From contig NC_044927.1 in the NCBI RefSeq assembly GCF_003576645.1, positions 19,012,528 through 19,076,527 of the forward strand: a stretch of DNA of 64,000 bases, written 5' to 3'. The position numbers and the translations under genes are program-made. Below, in pieces: positions 45,347-61,152 of the stretch; position 1 is the first letter of the stretch; each line of letters begins with the position of its first letter. Under the pieces are notes generated by a model. It was not told where the DNA came from. It was given only the letters and a program-made list of their open reading frames with translations, and did not search any database. Origin of the DNA: Ipomoea triloba. Its lineage: Eukaryota > Streptophyta > Magnoliopsida > Solanales > Convolvulaceae.

Positions 45347-45786
45347 TGTTGGAATTCATTCAAAGCAACAACACAATAAGGGGGTGATAGGACATGTGTC
45401 AACATTCCCTTCATCCTGGCGTTTGTGGGCTTGATTTTTTGTGGCTAGTAAAGGGTGAGTGGTTATATCTATTACTATATATAGCCACCCCCTTTCCCAT
45501 TTGGAAGACACCAAAAACAAAACCTTTCTCCTTCCTTTCTTAATTCTTCTATCCCATAGGCTGAGCAAAGTTAGGTTCGCCTGGGCTATAGTTGGTATAA
45601 GCTTAGTTCAACTAGTCTGTGTAACCTGTCGGAAGCATGCCGGGATCCTTAACTACACCGTTACCGGGCAAATAACGCTTTTAAGGCAGTGTTATTGTAA
45701 CACGGCATAGACTTCATATTTCTGTTTTATTGTTCTCCTTTTCCTAAAGAGTGTCAGTTAGTTGACGTTGCCTCTATTTCCCAACA
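45347..45786 (+). repeat. 3' LTR of the pol-less copia element
   Basis: It pairs with 40740-41180; ends TGTTGG and CCAACA. The TATA box is at about 45475. Confidence 0.93.
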
Positions 45787-46250
45787 GCCAAAACCCCTTT
45801 CTTCCGGCTATTTTTCGTAGGCTTAAATTTGCTAACCTGACGATCATCCCCCCTAACTTTAGGATCTTTTCTGTGATGCGATCTAGCCGTTCCTGACCAC
45901 CCTGCATGGAAAATGGAAAACCAGTGTTCTCAAAGGGCAAAGAGGTAGAGGAGATACCTTGGAGAGCAGCGAACCTGTTGGTATTGACCGTCTCTAACCC
46001 AAACTGCCATTTTCTCAATTTTTTTCGTCGCTGGATCAAAATCTTGCTTCCATCGCCATTTTCTCAAATTTTTCCGTCTCACCTTGGGGAGCATTCTTCC
46101 ATGGTTCAATCAATTCCTTACGAAGGGCTTTGGAGATTGACACCATCAGAACGCCTCTTGGTACATCCATCGTATCAGATTCAACTTTGAGCTCATCTAT
46201 GAACCATTCTATGTCTCCACTGCCATCAGACATGGATTCATCTGCGAACC
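45787..46250 (-). pseudogene. LINE ORF1 fragment
   Basis: On the minus strand it reads IEWFIDELKVES, KELIEPWKNAP and, in another frame, TNRFAALQGIS. These resemble the gag-like ORF1 of plant LINEs (PWK block, then RFAAL). Frames are broken. Together with 39020-40600 it makes one LINE split by the copia element. It is 5' truncated near 46280; 46281-46922 is 3' flank of the dehydrogenase gene with nothing else seen. Confidence 0.65.
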
Positions 46251-46922
46251 ATGGAAGAATAATGCTTCCGATCTGAGATGATTTAGAAATGAGTTAATGT
46301 TACTCTTAATTATATACCAAAGTGATTATTTTGGTCACTCATATGGTTATAGCGGTTAATTATTATTTTAAATTTTGTATATCCTCCTCTAGTTACATAA
46401 GTAAAAAACAATACTACAATAGTAAACATAACAAAAAAGAAAAGTTAGTTTGAACACATTAAATACACATGTATCTCAAATCAGGGATGGCACGTTGACA
46501 CGCAGTGCTCATCCTCTCCACATAATTAAGGGTTAAGTTAATTTGACTGCAATAATTAACTAGCATTCATATTATTAATTATTAGCTTACAATATTTATA
46601 ATTGAAATTGTTATACTTACACGTACACTAAGTTGTCTACAATTTTGGACAAGGGTTGTTAAGATAATCTCACACATGCATTTGCCATAATAATACATAA
46701 AATCTCTGATTATTCTTATTATTAAATCGCAACCAAACACACTATAGATATAGATCAGATATAGATATAGCCATATGGGGCAGACTGTAGACAGATCATT
46801 ATCATATGGCCTTCTTCAAATTAAAGCTAAGTAGAGTACTACAGATCATCATCATCTTCAATTCATATTATAACTAAGGATATATGTAGAAAGCAATTCA
46901 TACAGCACGCACAACTAACAGG

Positions 46923-51334
<4,412 letters not shown>

Positions 51335-51395
51335 CTATATCTATATTCTATAGAAGGCAAGCGGATAATACAAGAGAAGAGATGCGAACTGGAGG

Positions 51396-51407
51396 CTTAT
51401 TATAGCC
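51396..51407 (-). promoter_or_regulatory. TATA box of the alcohol dehydrogenase-like gene
   Basis: GGCTATAATAAG on the minus strand lies about 95 bases before the ATG, just after an ACCAAATTGG box. Confidence 0.6.
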
Positions 51408-51409
51408 AA

Positions 51410-53550
51410 TTTGGTCAAACGAGATGGCCACTACGTCACCGTATTTATTTGTTCTGGCCCAACCTCATATACTCGACATATAGGATTTTTTTTAAAAATG
51501 AAAATTAGTTATTTCCAATGATACTTGAGTAGAAGTGGCGAAAGTTCGAACCTAGATCGGTCCTGGGCTAATCCCGAGCTTAGGCTAGTACGGACTGCGA
51601 TTAACCCTGAATTACTTGAACCAGTCATGTGCTAAAGCCCTGGCTTCTTGTGGGCCGACTCTAGGCTAGGTTTTAGATTTTTATTTATTTATTTTTATAT
51701 AAAATAATTATAACCACTGACATCATAGTTGAAAAAAAACATTAAACACTGAAATTATAGTTAACAATCAAAGTTATATCTAATTGAGGCACTTTAATTT
51801 TTTTTTTTTTATACAATAATTCCGATTGATACACACACATACTCTCTTTCTCTCTCTTGCAAAGTTAATATTTTTGTTTAAAATAAGATTTGAACCATTA
51901 ATCTCGAAATAAAAAAATTAATAATATTTTTTACTAAATTAAAAATTTTAATATTAAAATTAATACAAAGTAAAATTAAATTAATAGAAATTATTTAAAT
52001 ATTACAAGTGCAAAAAAAATTGATTTTACATTAATAATATAATTGAAGAAAAATTAATATAAAAAAAAACTAATTGAACTATTTACATTTGCGAAGTTTA
52101 AAAAAATCTTATGTTATTGGTTAATGTCTCACATTTAAATATAATGTTATTAAATTAATTGAAATTCACATATTTAAAAATGATGTATCATATCAAGATC
52201 TATCAATTTAAAATGAAGAAGGATAGATATAATAGAACTATAAAAAATAAAAATTCAACACATTAGTTAAAAATATATATAAATTCACAAACGTTGAACC
52301 ATACAGTCTACTATGAACTTACCAAACATGCAACAATTATTGAAATGATGATCTAGAGCAGTTTTGAATATGCTACATTTATAAGGGTTGGAAAACATTT
52401 AAAAACAACACTAAGGATTTTCAAACATATATTTACTATTTTGATAACAACCAAAAGTTTAAAATATTGTCAAAGTAGATTCTGAAACAAAACTTCGATA
52501 CCAATGTAATTAAATTTTAAAATAAATGTAGCTTTCATATAAGGAAAAAAATAATATGATATTTATCTATATCTGTATAATTGCAAAAGTATTGTCACGT
52601 CTCTTGCTATCCATTTATATAGACACAGATTATATTTATAGTATTTTGTATAATATAAAAATATGTACAGTTTTTTTTTTTATTATAGAATTGTGATTAC
52701 TCCTATAATTATACACATTACATGCTACATTGGTTACTCATTAATATTATTTTTTAATCGGTATAACCTCATACTCTTAATTAAAAATTTCACAAATATT
52801 TAGAAAGCTACCTAAATATGTACTATAGTTAATTATGGAGTACATTAATCCATAAAAATTTAAAAATTAAAATTTTTTAATTTGTAGATGCAAGTATGCA
52901 ACTCCCTTAATTATTAATAATAAAATATAAAATATAATTAAGGAAATGAAATTGTGAAATTAACTAAATGTGCATTAATAAATATTTAAAAATTTGTTTA
53001 AATACATACATATGTTTATGCATTATATTTATCATACAAAATTAAAATATTAATTTTGTTAATTTCTAAATGTAATTATCTTAATTATAAATCTAACAAT
53101 ATAAATTATAAATAGGGAAATTATATTATAGAATTTACCTAAATACATATTAATAAATATTATATGCATACAATGTATTATACAATCATATAAAGGAATG
53201 TATTCGATTAGAGTTTAAATTTACTCATACGAAATTTAAAATTTACATCATTTCGTTATTTCTAAATATAATTTTTTAGTTATTATTTGTATTGTTGGAA
53301 TTATAATATATATGAAATACAATTAGAAATAAATCGATTTAATAATGTAATATTTCTCTATAAATTTATCTAAATAGGTACATAACTAGGGACTATAATA
53401 ACTATACAAAACTTTAATTTTAATTTTAATTTTTTATGATATGAAAATAAATACTTGACCAAATATATGGAAGTACGAGTATATTATTATATTATTCATC
53501 TTAACATCTTTTCATTTTTCTATATTTTTATTTAAATTCATAATAATATA
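51410..53550. other. AT-rich intergenic region, no gene seen
   Basis: No coding, RNA or clear transposon structure is evident up to the Helitron end at 53584, which may own the right part of this stretch. Confidence 0.6.
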
Positions 53551-53584
53551 ATTTATTTCATGCATCGCACATGTAAAACACTAG
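53550..53584 (+). mobile_element. Helitron 3' terminus
   Basis: CATGCATCGCACATG hairpin, then TAAAACACTAG followed by T. The 5' end of this copy was not found. Confidence 0.75.
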
Positions 53585-53591
53585 TATTACA

Positions 53592-55084
53592 TCTACTATA
53601 CTAATAAGAGCCAAAGAGAGTTAGACCTAAAATGGGTAGAAAAAATGGCGGTCAAATTATTTAATCAAATGGATGGTTCAGATGAATTATTTAATCAAAT
53701 AGATGGTTAAGATAATTCAAATTAATATTATTAATAGAGATTACCTAATTTAACCTTACTTTTATGATTATCCGTTAAGTTTTCCGTTAAATATTCTCTT
53801 CTCCGTTAATATTCCGTTAACTTTTAACTTACCATTAATTTCTATAAGAAAGATCTTAGGTTCGAACCTCATCTCAATCAAATTTGACATAATTAAGTTT
53901 CTCACTCTATTTTACTCTTATTAAATTAAATAAATTAGTAGCTACAACAAAAAATGATACATATGTATTTCTTTAATTTAGAATTATGTGTCTACAATAC
54001 CTTTATTTGAAAAAATTATTCATTATCAAAAAAATTAAATTAAATAAGAGAAATAATTTCATTAGTTATATTGTCTTTATTTTCTCTCATGCAAAGATTC
54101 TTTACATTCAAATTTATCAATTGATATTCATTACATTGTCCATTATCTTATTTTTAGAATATCTTGTAATTAAATATCAAAGTTATCGCACAAAATTTAT
54201 GTTATATATTTATTTACCAAGTATTTTATTAATACTATGAAAACAAATTTAAAATAGTTTGAAGCTAATTATATTAACTACTTGGGGATTGGTTGACAAA
54301 GAGAGTACTCAAATAATAACCCAACAAATTGAAGTGGAATCACTCTATTTTATACCATGAAAAAAATAAAAAAGAATAGTTTGAAACCAATCATATTAAT
54401 TACTTGGGGGATTTGTTGACAATGAAAGTACTCAAATAACCTATTACCCAGCAAATTGAAGCGAAAAACTACCTTTTAATATCATTGGAATACATAATAT
54501 TTTAAATTTTCAAATTTTTATTAATTTATTTAATCGTTTTTCTTAAACTAGGAATTTCTTTATCCACAATAACTCATTCAACAATAATGGTTGAACCAAA
54601 TGAACCCCAAGCAGAACACCTAAAGGAAAGTCCATAGCTCCTATATCATAATCTCATTGCATGACGTTGTCATCTATGCTATCAATAATATCCGAATTAC
54701 AAATAACACACTACCAACAAAAAGGAAGAGAACAAATAGTAAAGATGAAGACAATGACAATGTTATTCAAAATAGAATTAAGAACCACTTAGAAAAATTC
54801 AAATGAAAAGTAGTATTTATTTAGACTATCATTTTTAGACTAAATATTTAGACTATCGATTTTACAAGGTTGCAAACATTTATTTTAGTAATAATTATAA
54901 TGAATTTTCTATATTATTTTGGATTCATATACTTTGAGTTAGATATTTAAATAAAAAAATTCGACATTCAATTACCCATGTATAAACTTATCCTATATAA
55001 TCTTTCATTGATATACTTTCAAATATTTATTTAAATATAAACATTGGGCATTAACTCATTTGCGCAATGTGCGTATAAAACTAG
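53592..55084 (+). mobile_element. Complete non-autonomous Helitron, 1493 bp
   Basis: It begins TCTACTATACTAATAAGAG and ends with hairpin-forming TTGCGCAATGTGCG, then TATAAAACTAG. It is inserted between A (53591) and T (55085), the Helitron target. It contains no Rep/Hel frame. It starts only seven bases after the preceding Helitron end. Confidence 0.85.
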
Positions 55085-55409
55085 TACATTATTATAAAGG
55101 TGAATCTTTAGTATTGTATAAATGGTGTTATTTTAGAATTATAAAAATGAACCTACAGTGTTTCATTAATGAAATTATTTGGCATTTATCATTATAATGT
55201 AGTTACATTACAATTGTAAAAATAAACTTGTAGCATTGTAATAAAGAACTTATTGCATTTGCTTAATGAATTTATTTAATTAATGTCCATTAATATAATT
55301 ATGCATTTGCATTAGTACTGTAAAATGAACTTGCAATATTTTGAAAATTAAAATGTATTATATTGAAAAAGAACTTGTAGTATTGATTTAAAATATTAAA
55401 ATAAAAATA

Positions 55410-56374
55410 GAGTTTTTTCCCAAAATGGTCCATCGACTATTGCCCATTCTCAATTTTACATTTCGACTTATAAATGCACCCAATGTGGTCCCTTGACTTT
55501 TAAAAAGTTCCCCAATGTGGTCCTCCGTTAGGTTTTGCGTTAATTCAATGTTAAAATTGAGGGTATTTCCGCCAGTTCACCTCTTTCGCCTATACACCTT
55601 CCGGTTGCCGTTTCTTTCGTCGCTCCAGCTAGGTGGCAGTGGCGTCTGCCATCTCCACCAACCTACAATCAGGTACCAATGGAAAATCTCTCCTCTGTTG
55701 ATGGCCAAGCTCCGCCAATTCTTCCCACGTCACTGGAAAGATTCTGATCTTGGCATCTGCTTAGTTAGAGATGAGGGATCTTCAATTCTGTGTATATGTA
55801 TACATGACATTTAGCATTGGGCAAGCAAAGGAATCGTGTATGTATTTAATTTAATTTGCACTGATATGGAACCATTCAGAAATATAATTCTTTATTTCAT
55901 ATCAAGAATGAATTACATTATATACAACATAACCCAAGAAGGGAAATCTCGCATCCCAGCCCTCCGCCTTCAAGTCATCCTCTAGATCCCGCTAGCCGCT
56001 TGCCTTTTCCCCCATCTCCACCTCCGCCAACTCCTTCCCTTTCACCTCCAACAGCTCAGCTCCTAGACCTTCCTCTCTCTCATCTCGCATCTCCGGCTCC
56101 AAGAAGAGTCCGACACCATCGCCTTTCACATTCAGTTCACAGGAGATGGAGTGAAGAAAAAAAGAACGACGACCACCGGAAGGTGTATTAGCTGCGAAGG
56201 ATGTGAACTGACGCAAATACCCTCAATTTTAACATTAAGTTGACCCTAAACCTAACGGAGGACCACATTGGGGAACTTTTTAAAAGTCAAGGGACCACAT
56301 TGGGTGCATTTATAAGTCGAAATGCAAAATTAAGAATGAGCAATAATCGAGAGACCATTTTGAAAAAAAACTCA
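55410..56374. mobile_element. MULE element with GC-rich interior (Pack-MULE candidate)
   Basis: ATAAAAATA flanks both sides (55401-55409, 56375-56383). Arms of about 200 bp are inverted: GAGTTTTTTCCCAAAATGG at left against TGAGTTTTTTTTCAAAATGG on the reversed right, continuing to a shared TACACCTTCCGG. The interior (about 55620-55800 and 55945-56140) is C/G-rich and codon-like, unlike the AT-rich surroundings, suggesting captured genic DNA, but no parent gene is recognised. Confidence 0.8.
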
Positions 56375-56552
56375 ATAAAAATATATCAATATCGGTGTCA
56401 TTTAAAAGATTTCAATTAAATAATCTTTTTAATGATATATTTTTTATACATTAATTTCTTTTATACAATAAAAAGTAAAAAATAAATTTAAATAAAAAAC
56501 AATAACTTGATTCACCCTACAATGTAACGTTGTCCATGCTATAAAAATCTAC

Positions 56553-56991
56553 GAGTTTATTATCAAAATGGTCCCTCGACTATTGTGAAATTACCAATTT
56601 AGTCCTCGACAATTTCTCGTGCCCAATTAAGTCCCTCAACTTTGAAAATTTTAACTAATTTAGTCCTCTGTTTATTTTGCCGTTAAAATCGGGACTAAAT
56701 TGGTAATTTTGCTATAGTCAAGGGACCAAATTGGTAATTTTGTTATAGTCAAGGGACCATTTCAATGAAAAAATAACTACCAATTTAGTCCTTTGACTAT
56801 AAAAAATTACCAATTTGGTTCCTTGACTATAGCAAAATTACTAATTTGATCCCAATTTTACCGGCAAAATAAACGGAGGACCAAATTGGTTAAAATTTTC
56901 AAAGTCGAGGGACTTAATTGGGTACAAAAAATTATCGAGGACCAAATTGGTAATTTCACAATAGTCGAGGGACCATTTCGGTAATAAACTC
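56553..56991. mobile_element. MULE-type MITE, 439 bp
   Basis: Ends GAGTTTATTATCAAAATGGT and, inverted, GAGTTTATTACCGAAATGGT. Flanking 9-mers AAAATCTAC and AAAATCTAA differ at one base. The interior is repeated ACCAATTTAGTCC words. 57001-57568 shows no gene. Confidence 0.88.
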
Positions 56992-57568
56992 AAAATCTAA
57001 CAATCAACAAGTTATCCATTGATTGTTCTTGTAGATTGCTATTATCTAATACAAATTTGTCAACATTCACATCACTTTATTTATTAATTTAGAATTAGAA
57101 AATGAAAAAAAAATTGTGATTTCACGTGTGCATGTGCAACTTTATGAGTTTGTGTGCCACGTTTGAGGTGCATTACACAATTCCCTTCAACATTAGGATT
57201 GGACGGTCTTACAAAATTAGGTTTAAAATATTATATTTTTAACAAAATTTTTACAATATCTTAATGCAAGGTCCATTATGATCCTAATGTTTGAACCAAT
57301 CACACCCTAAGATTATATGAAACTTGAAGAAATTGATGATAATGTCCTCAATCTGTTGTAATTTCATTTTATGTTTAAAATTATCGTGCACAAAAAAAAT
57401 GTGTTGTATTCCTAAATGGACCTTATATGCAAGATTATACGGAGGAAAGTATACCATAAAATAGTTAAAAGTTTCCAACGTAAAGCGGTTGATGCTAATA
57501 CGCTCTATCTGTGGTAATTTTGTAAATTGGTTTTTTAAGTAATTAATGTTTTGATAGAATATGCGCTT

Positions 57569-57637
57569 GTGGACGTGTCGGAGTGGTTATCGGGCATGTG
57601 GGCTTTGCCCACGCAGGTTCAAATCCTGCCGTCCACA
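57569..57637 (+). pseudogene. tRNA-Ser relic lacking the anticodon arm
   Basis: The acceptor stem GTGGACG/CGTCCAC, A box TGTCGGAGTGG, variable arm TGGGCTTTGCCCA and B box GGTTCAAATCC are all present, and together match plant tRNA-Ser of the AGA/TGA type. The normal gene is about 82 nt; this one is 69 because the anticodon stem-loop between two CATG words is missing. It may be transcribed by RNA polymerase III but cannot decode. Confidence 0.82.
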
Positions 57638-58240
57638 CACTTTTTAGTCTGGTTTTGATATAAACTAGATATGTTCATCCCTTTTACCATTAAGGGATCA
57701 TATTTCAACTTTTGAATAATTAAATGACCAAAAGTACAATTTCCTCTTCTATAAATGAAGATATAAACATATATTTGACAATAAACATTAAATTATTTTA
57801 TAGTCACCACGCCTCCAAAATTGGTGTCTGTATTATAACTATAAACATATATTTGACAACAAATATTCAATTATTTTATCGCCACCATGCCTCCAATTTG
57901 ATGTCTGCATTATAACTCGTCAAATTTATGGAGTCAATGATTATTCCATGAACAAAAACAATCGATGTCGACTTATACCTCTAACATTGTATGGACAAAA
58001 GGTTGTAGTCTTTGTTCATCAACCTTACACGATGATGATTGTGAACTTTTAATAGTTGTATAAAAAAAATTCTATTTTTGTGGCAATAAGCATGGTAGCT
58101 TTTGGTTGCTTTTTTTTTTTTTTCTTTTCTTTAAATGTATTTTTTGTAGTATAATACGTCGATAAAATCAAATAAAATAAAATAAGTAACCGGATTAAAA
58201 TTTCTGAGAAAATAATCCCAAAAGAAAATTCAAGTCATGC

Positions 58241-59513
58241 TGATGAGTATAATTGTGAGTGTAAAAAGAGGTGTAAAATGTTGTTCTAGTGAGAATTGGG
58301 GCTATGTCACGTAATTTTGTGAATTAAGAAATTCTATGCACTAGAGTAATTGAATAAAATAGAATCCAAGTAAATGATAACTGAATAAGGAAATTGAAGG
58401 AAAATAAATTGACTAATGAATAAATTGTATGATTGTATGATAAAGAAATGTGCCAGATTAGGGGTATTGCAATCTTGATATTGTAACAACTCAGAATTAG
58501 GGAAAGAAGGTTTAACCTAGGGATTTATGGTCAATGCACGTAAGAATTCAATTCAGCTACTTTCGTAATCAATAAATAGAATTAGGCTAGGATTGCCACA
58601 CTTTCGTGATGCATCAATCATAGTCTTAAGCACCTAAGCATTGTAAGCCCCCAAATTACCCCTATTCTCCTAGTAGGAAAAATCAGGTTGAAATTGGTAA
58701 GGCTCGAGGTCTCCACCCAACTTTCATTGTAATGAATCTCTCTCCTAAACTAGCAATCAATTGTGACCACCAATTAATAACAAGTGAAAACTAATCCCCA
58801 ATTCAACATAAACCCATAAATAATTCAACCCCTTTATGCAATAATCACAAATTGAACATCAAGACTAGCAATAGATCCCTAATCTAAACCCATAAATGAA
58901 CCACTCGCTCATAATTAAAGCAAACAAAACAAATCGAGAATTGAATATTGAAATCATAGCAGTGAATCTAAAGAATAAAAGAAAGAACTTTACTAACAAT
59001 CTTGAGGAGTAATTCCAATCCAAATCACGATTCCAAGCTTGCAAACGAATTCAAGTATGAAAACTGCTCTATTCTATGCTATGGAAAACTCTAAACAGAA
59101 GGAAAAATTGTATTGAACTAAACTAGCGCTTGGAATACCCAAAAAGGCAGCAATTCGCGTCATTAAATACTGGACAGCAGCAGGGTCACGGGCACCCTCA
59201 CGGCCGGGATCGTGGCCATGAGGTGCGGTGGCCCACTGTTGTCCATGTGGTGCCTCACGGGTAGCCTCACGGCCGCGAGGTGCCTTCTCTGTTTGTCTTC
59301 TGACTTCTTTCGTGCTCCGTTGCTCCTTTCCGACCTTGGGTAGATTCCTATGCTTCGAAAACTTGTCCAAGACAACCAAGAATCCTTCCTTTGCTCTTCG
59401 TTCGTGAATAAACTAAGATTAAGCAAATGTAATACACAAACGAGCCTCAAACTCATCAAGGTAAAGGAAATAAGCAAAAAACCAACTAAATTATGGGGCA
59501 ATTAGCAAGGACA
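58241..59513 (-). repeat. 3' LTR of a minus-strand Ty3/gypsy element, 1273 bp
   Basis: On the minus strand it runs TGTCCTTGC...CTCATCA. A purine tract GGAAGGTAAAG (59524-59514) directly precedes it. Its last 700 bases are homologous to the last part of the solo LTR at 62162-63306, which is in the opposite orientation. The other LTR lies beyond the window. Confidence 0.75.
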
Positions 59514-59524
59514 CTTTACCTTCC
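59514..59524 (-). promoter_or_regulatory. Polypurine tract of the gypsy element
   Basis: GGAAGGTAAAG on the minus strand abuts the LTR start TGTCC. Confidence 0.6.
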
Positions 59525-61152
59525 AAGAACTGCAACTGATCACACTTCCTCCCTGCACAACCAAACATGCCACCAACGAACTCATACAACCTAACCTGCT
59601 TCAAGAGTCATCTCAGAATCACAAGTGAGTTCCCCTCTCAGGCCAATAACCGGGCACCAGAATTAAGGTAGATTAAGACCCTGTATGCACATGTACTCAG
59701 TTGAGATTATGCAAGACTTGGCTTAAGATGAGATCCCATAGACTTGCCCTTCATACTCCCATAGATCAACTCTAAAACTGCATGCTAAGATCAAATAGGT
59801 CTTTATTTGGCTTGTAATGGGGCTAAGGGTGAGTGGCTAAACAAAGAAGGGGTATGGAAAATAAACAAAGGAGAGAATTTCACACCTATTCATAACTTAA
59901 TTTAGAAGAGATACTACAAGTATGGACAATGGAGCAAAACACACTTGAAAACATAAGAGTGCTTTTAAACTAGTGGGGGTTGGACACAATTATTCTAGCA
60001 ACATGACTTGCACTTTTATTCATCCTTCTTTTTCTTTCTTTTCACAAAGCTTTTCTTCACTTTACAACTTCGTTTTCAAACAACAATTTTTTTCTTTTTT
60101 TTTTTCTTTCAATCTTTTATTTCTTTTTTCTTTTTCTTTTCAACCAACAAGAATCTTTCTTTTCTTCAATTCAAACCAATCAACTGATTCCTTTCACCAC
60201 ACTCTCACACTAGAACAAAGATAACAGAAGTAACTCTAACAGAAATAAGCTCCAAAAAGAAATCTCCTCTAAATTTAAGAACAAATGCTACATTCTCTCT
60301 AATGGTGGATGGAAATATATGGCTAAAGGCTAAGGGTTAAATGATAGGGTTTAAACAAGTAAAGTTAACAACAAAGAACGGGGTTTAGTGCTTTGCACTT
60401 ATTTAAACAAAAACAAGGCTCAAAGGGGACAACTAGGAAAAACAATTATAATAAAGGGTAGGTTTAAAGGCTTGGGCTAACAACAACTGCCTAAATCACT
60501 TCAAAGCATGCAAATTCTAGATTTCACTATGAGAGCACTGAGACAAGCTATGACAAAACAAATATCATTGGAATCCCACATAAGCCTTCACTAGAAATGC
60601 ATAACACACAGCGTAAGCATTTAGGTTATAGGTTAACCCAGCTACTGACAAGAGACTGAATTAAACACACGCTCAACCTTGAATCATCTCTAACAACCTA
60701 GGCTGCACAAGTACCACCAAAAGAAACCACCAACCAGCAAAAAGGAAAGTGGTCACAGCCACAACACAAGGAAAACAAACTATCCTAAGCTGCAAATTGA
60801 GTCCTTCAAGCAAAGTTCATCAAAAATTCCATTTTCAACAAGAAATAGCACCCCCACACTTAAATCTGGACATCGTCCCTGATGGACAACCAAAGCCCTA
60901 CTAACTAAAGCAATAAAGAGAAATCGGACTAGAAAGCAGGAAAACAAGCAGTAAATGGAAACAGAAAACAGAATATAATAAACCAAAATCCAAATTAAGC
61001 ATTATACAATTCAAAGAAACAACTAGAAATAAAGACAGCAAAAGAGAACAGAAATAAACGAGTAGAGTTTAGAAGCTTCTCAAGGCATATCATCCCATGA
61101 ATGAGGGATCAAACTGTGGTAATTAAGGGCCCCCCGGAGGTGGGTAATGCCC

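Larger units (their letters stand above)
40740..45786 (+). mobile_element. Pol-less Ty1/copia element inserted in the LINE
   Basis: Two LTRs of 441 and 440 bp (40740-41180, 45347-45786) begin TGTTGGAATTC and end CTAACA/CCAACA. They differ at about 17 positions (roughly 4%), so the insertion is old. The interior has a broken gag (41221-41752), no recognisable pol, a solo-LTR-like block (42759-44040) and a 33-bp tandem repeat. Flanking five bases (GTCGA, GCCAA) do not match, so the target duplication is lost or the junctions recombined. LINE sequence lies on both sides. Confidence 0.88.

Noticed and set aside
59074..59501. Minus-strand ORFs of about 100 residues
   Set aside because: They lie in the gypsy 3' LTR and show no domain.
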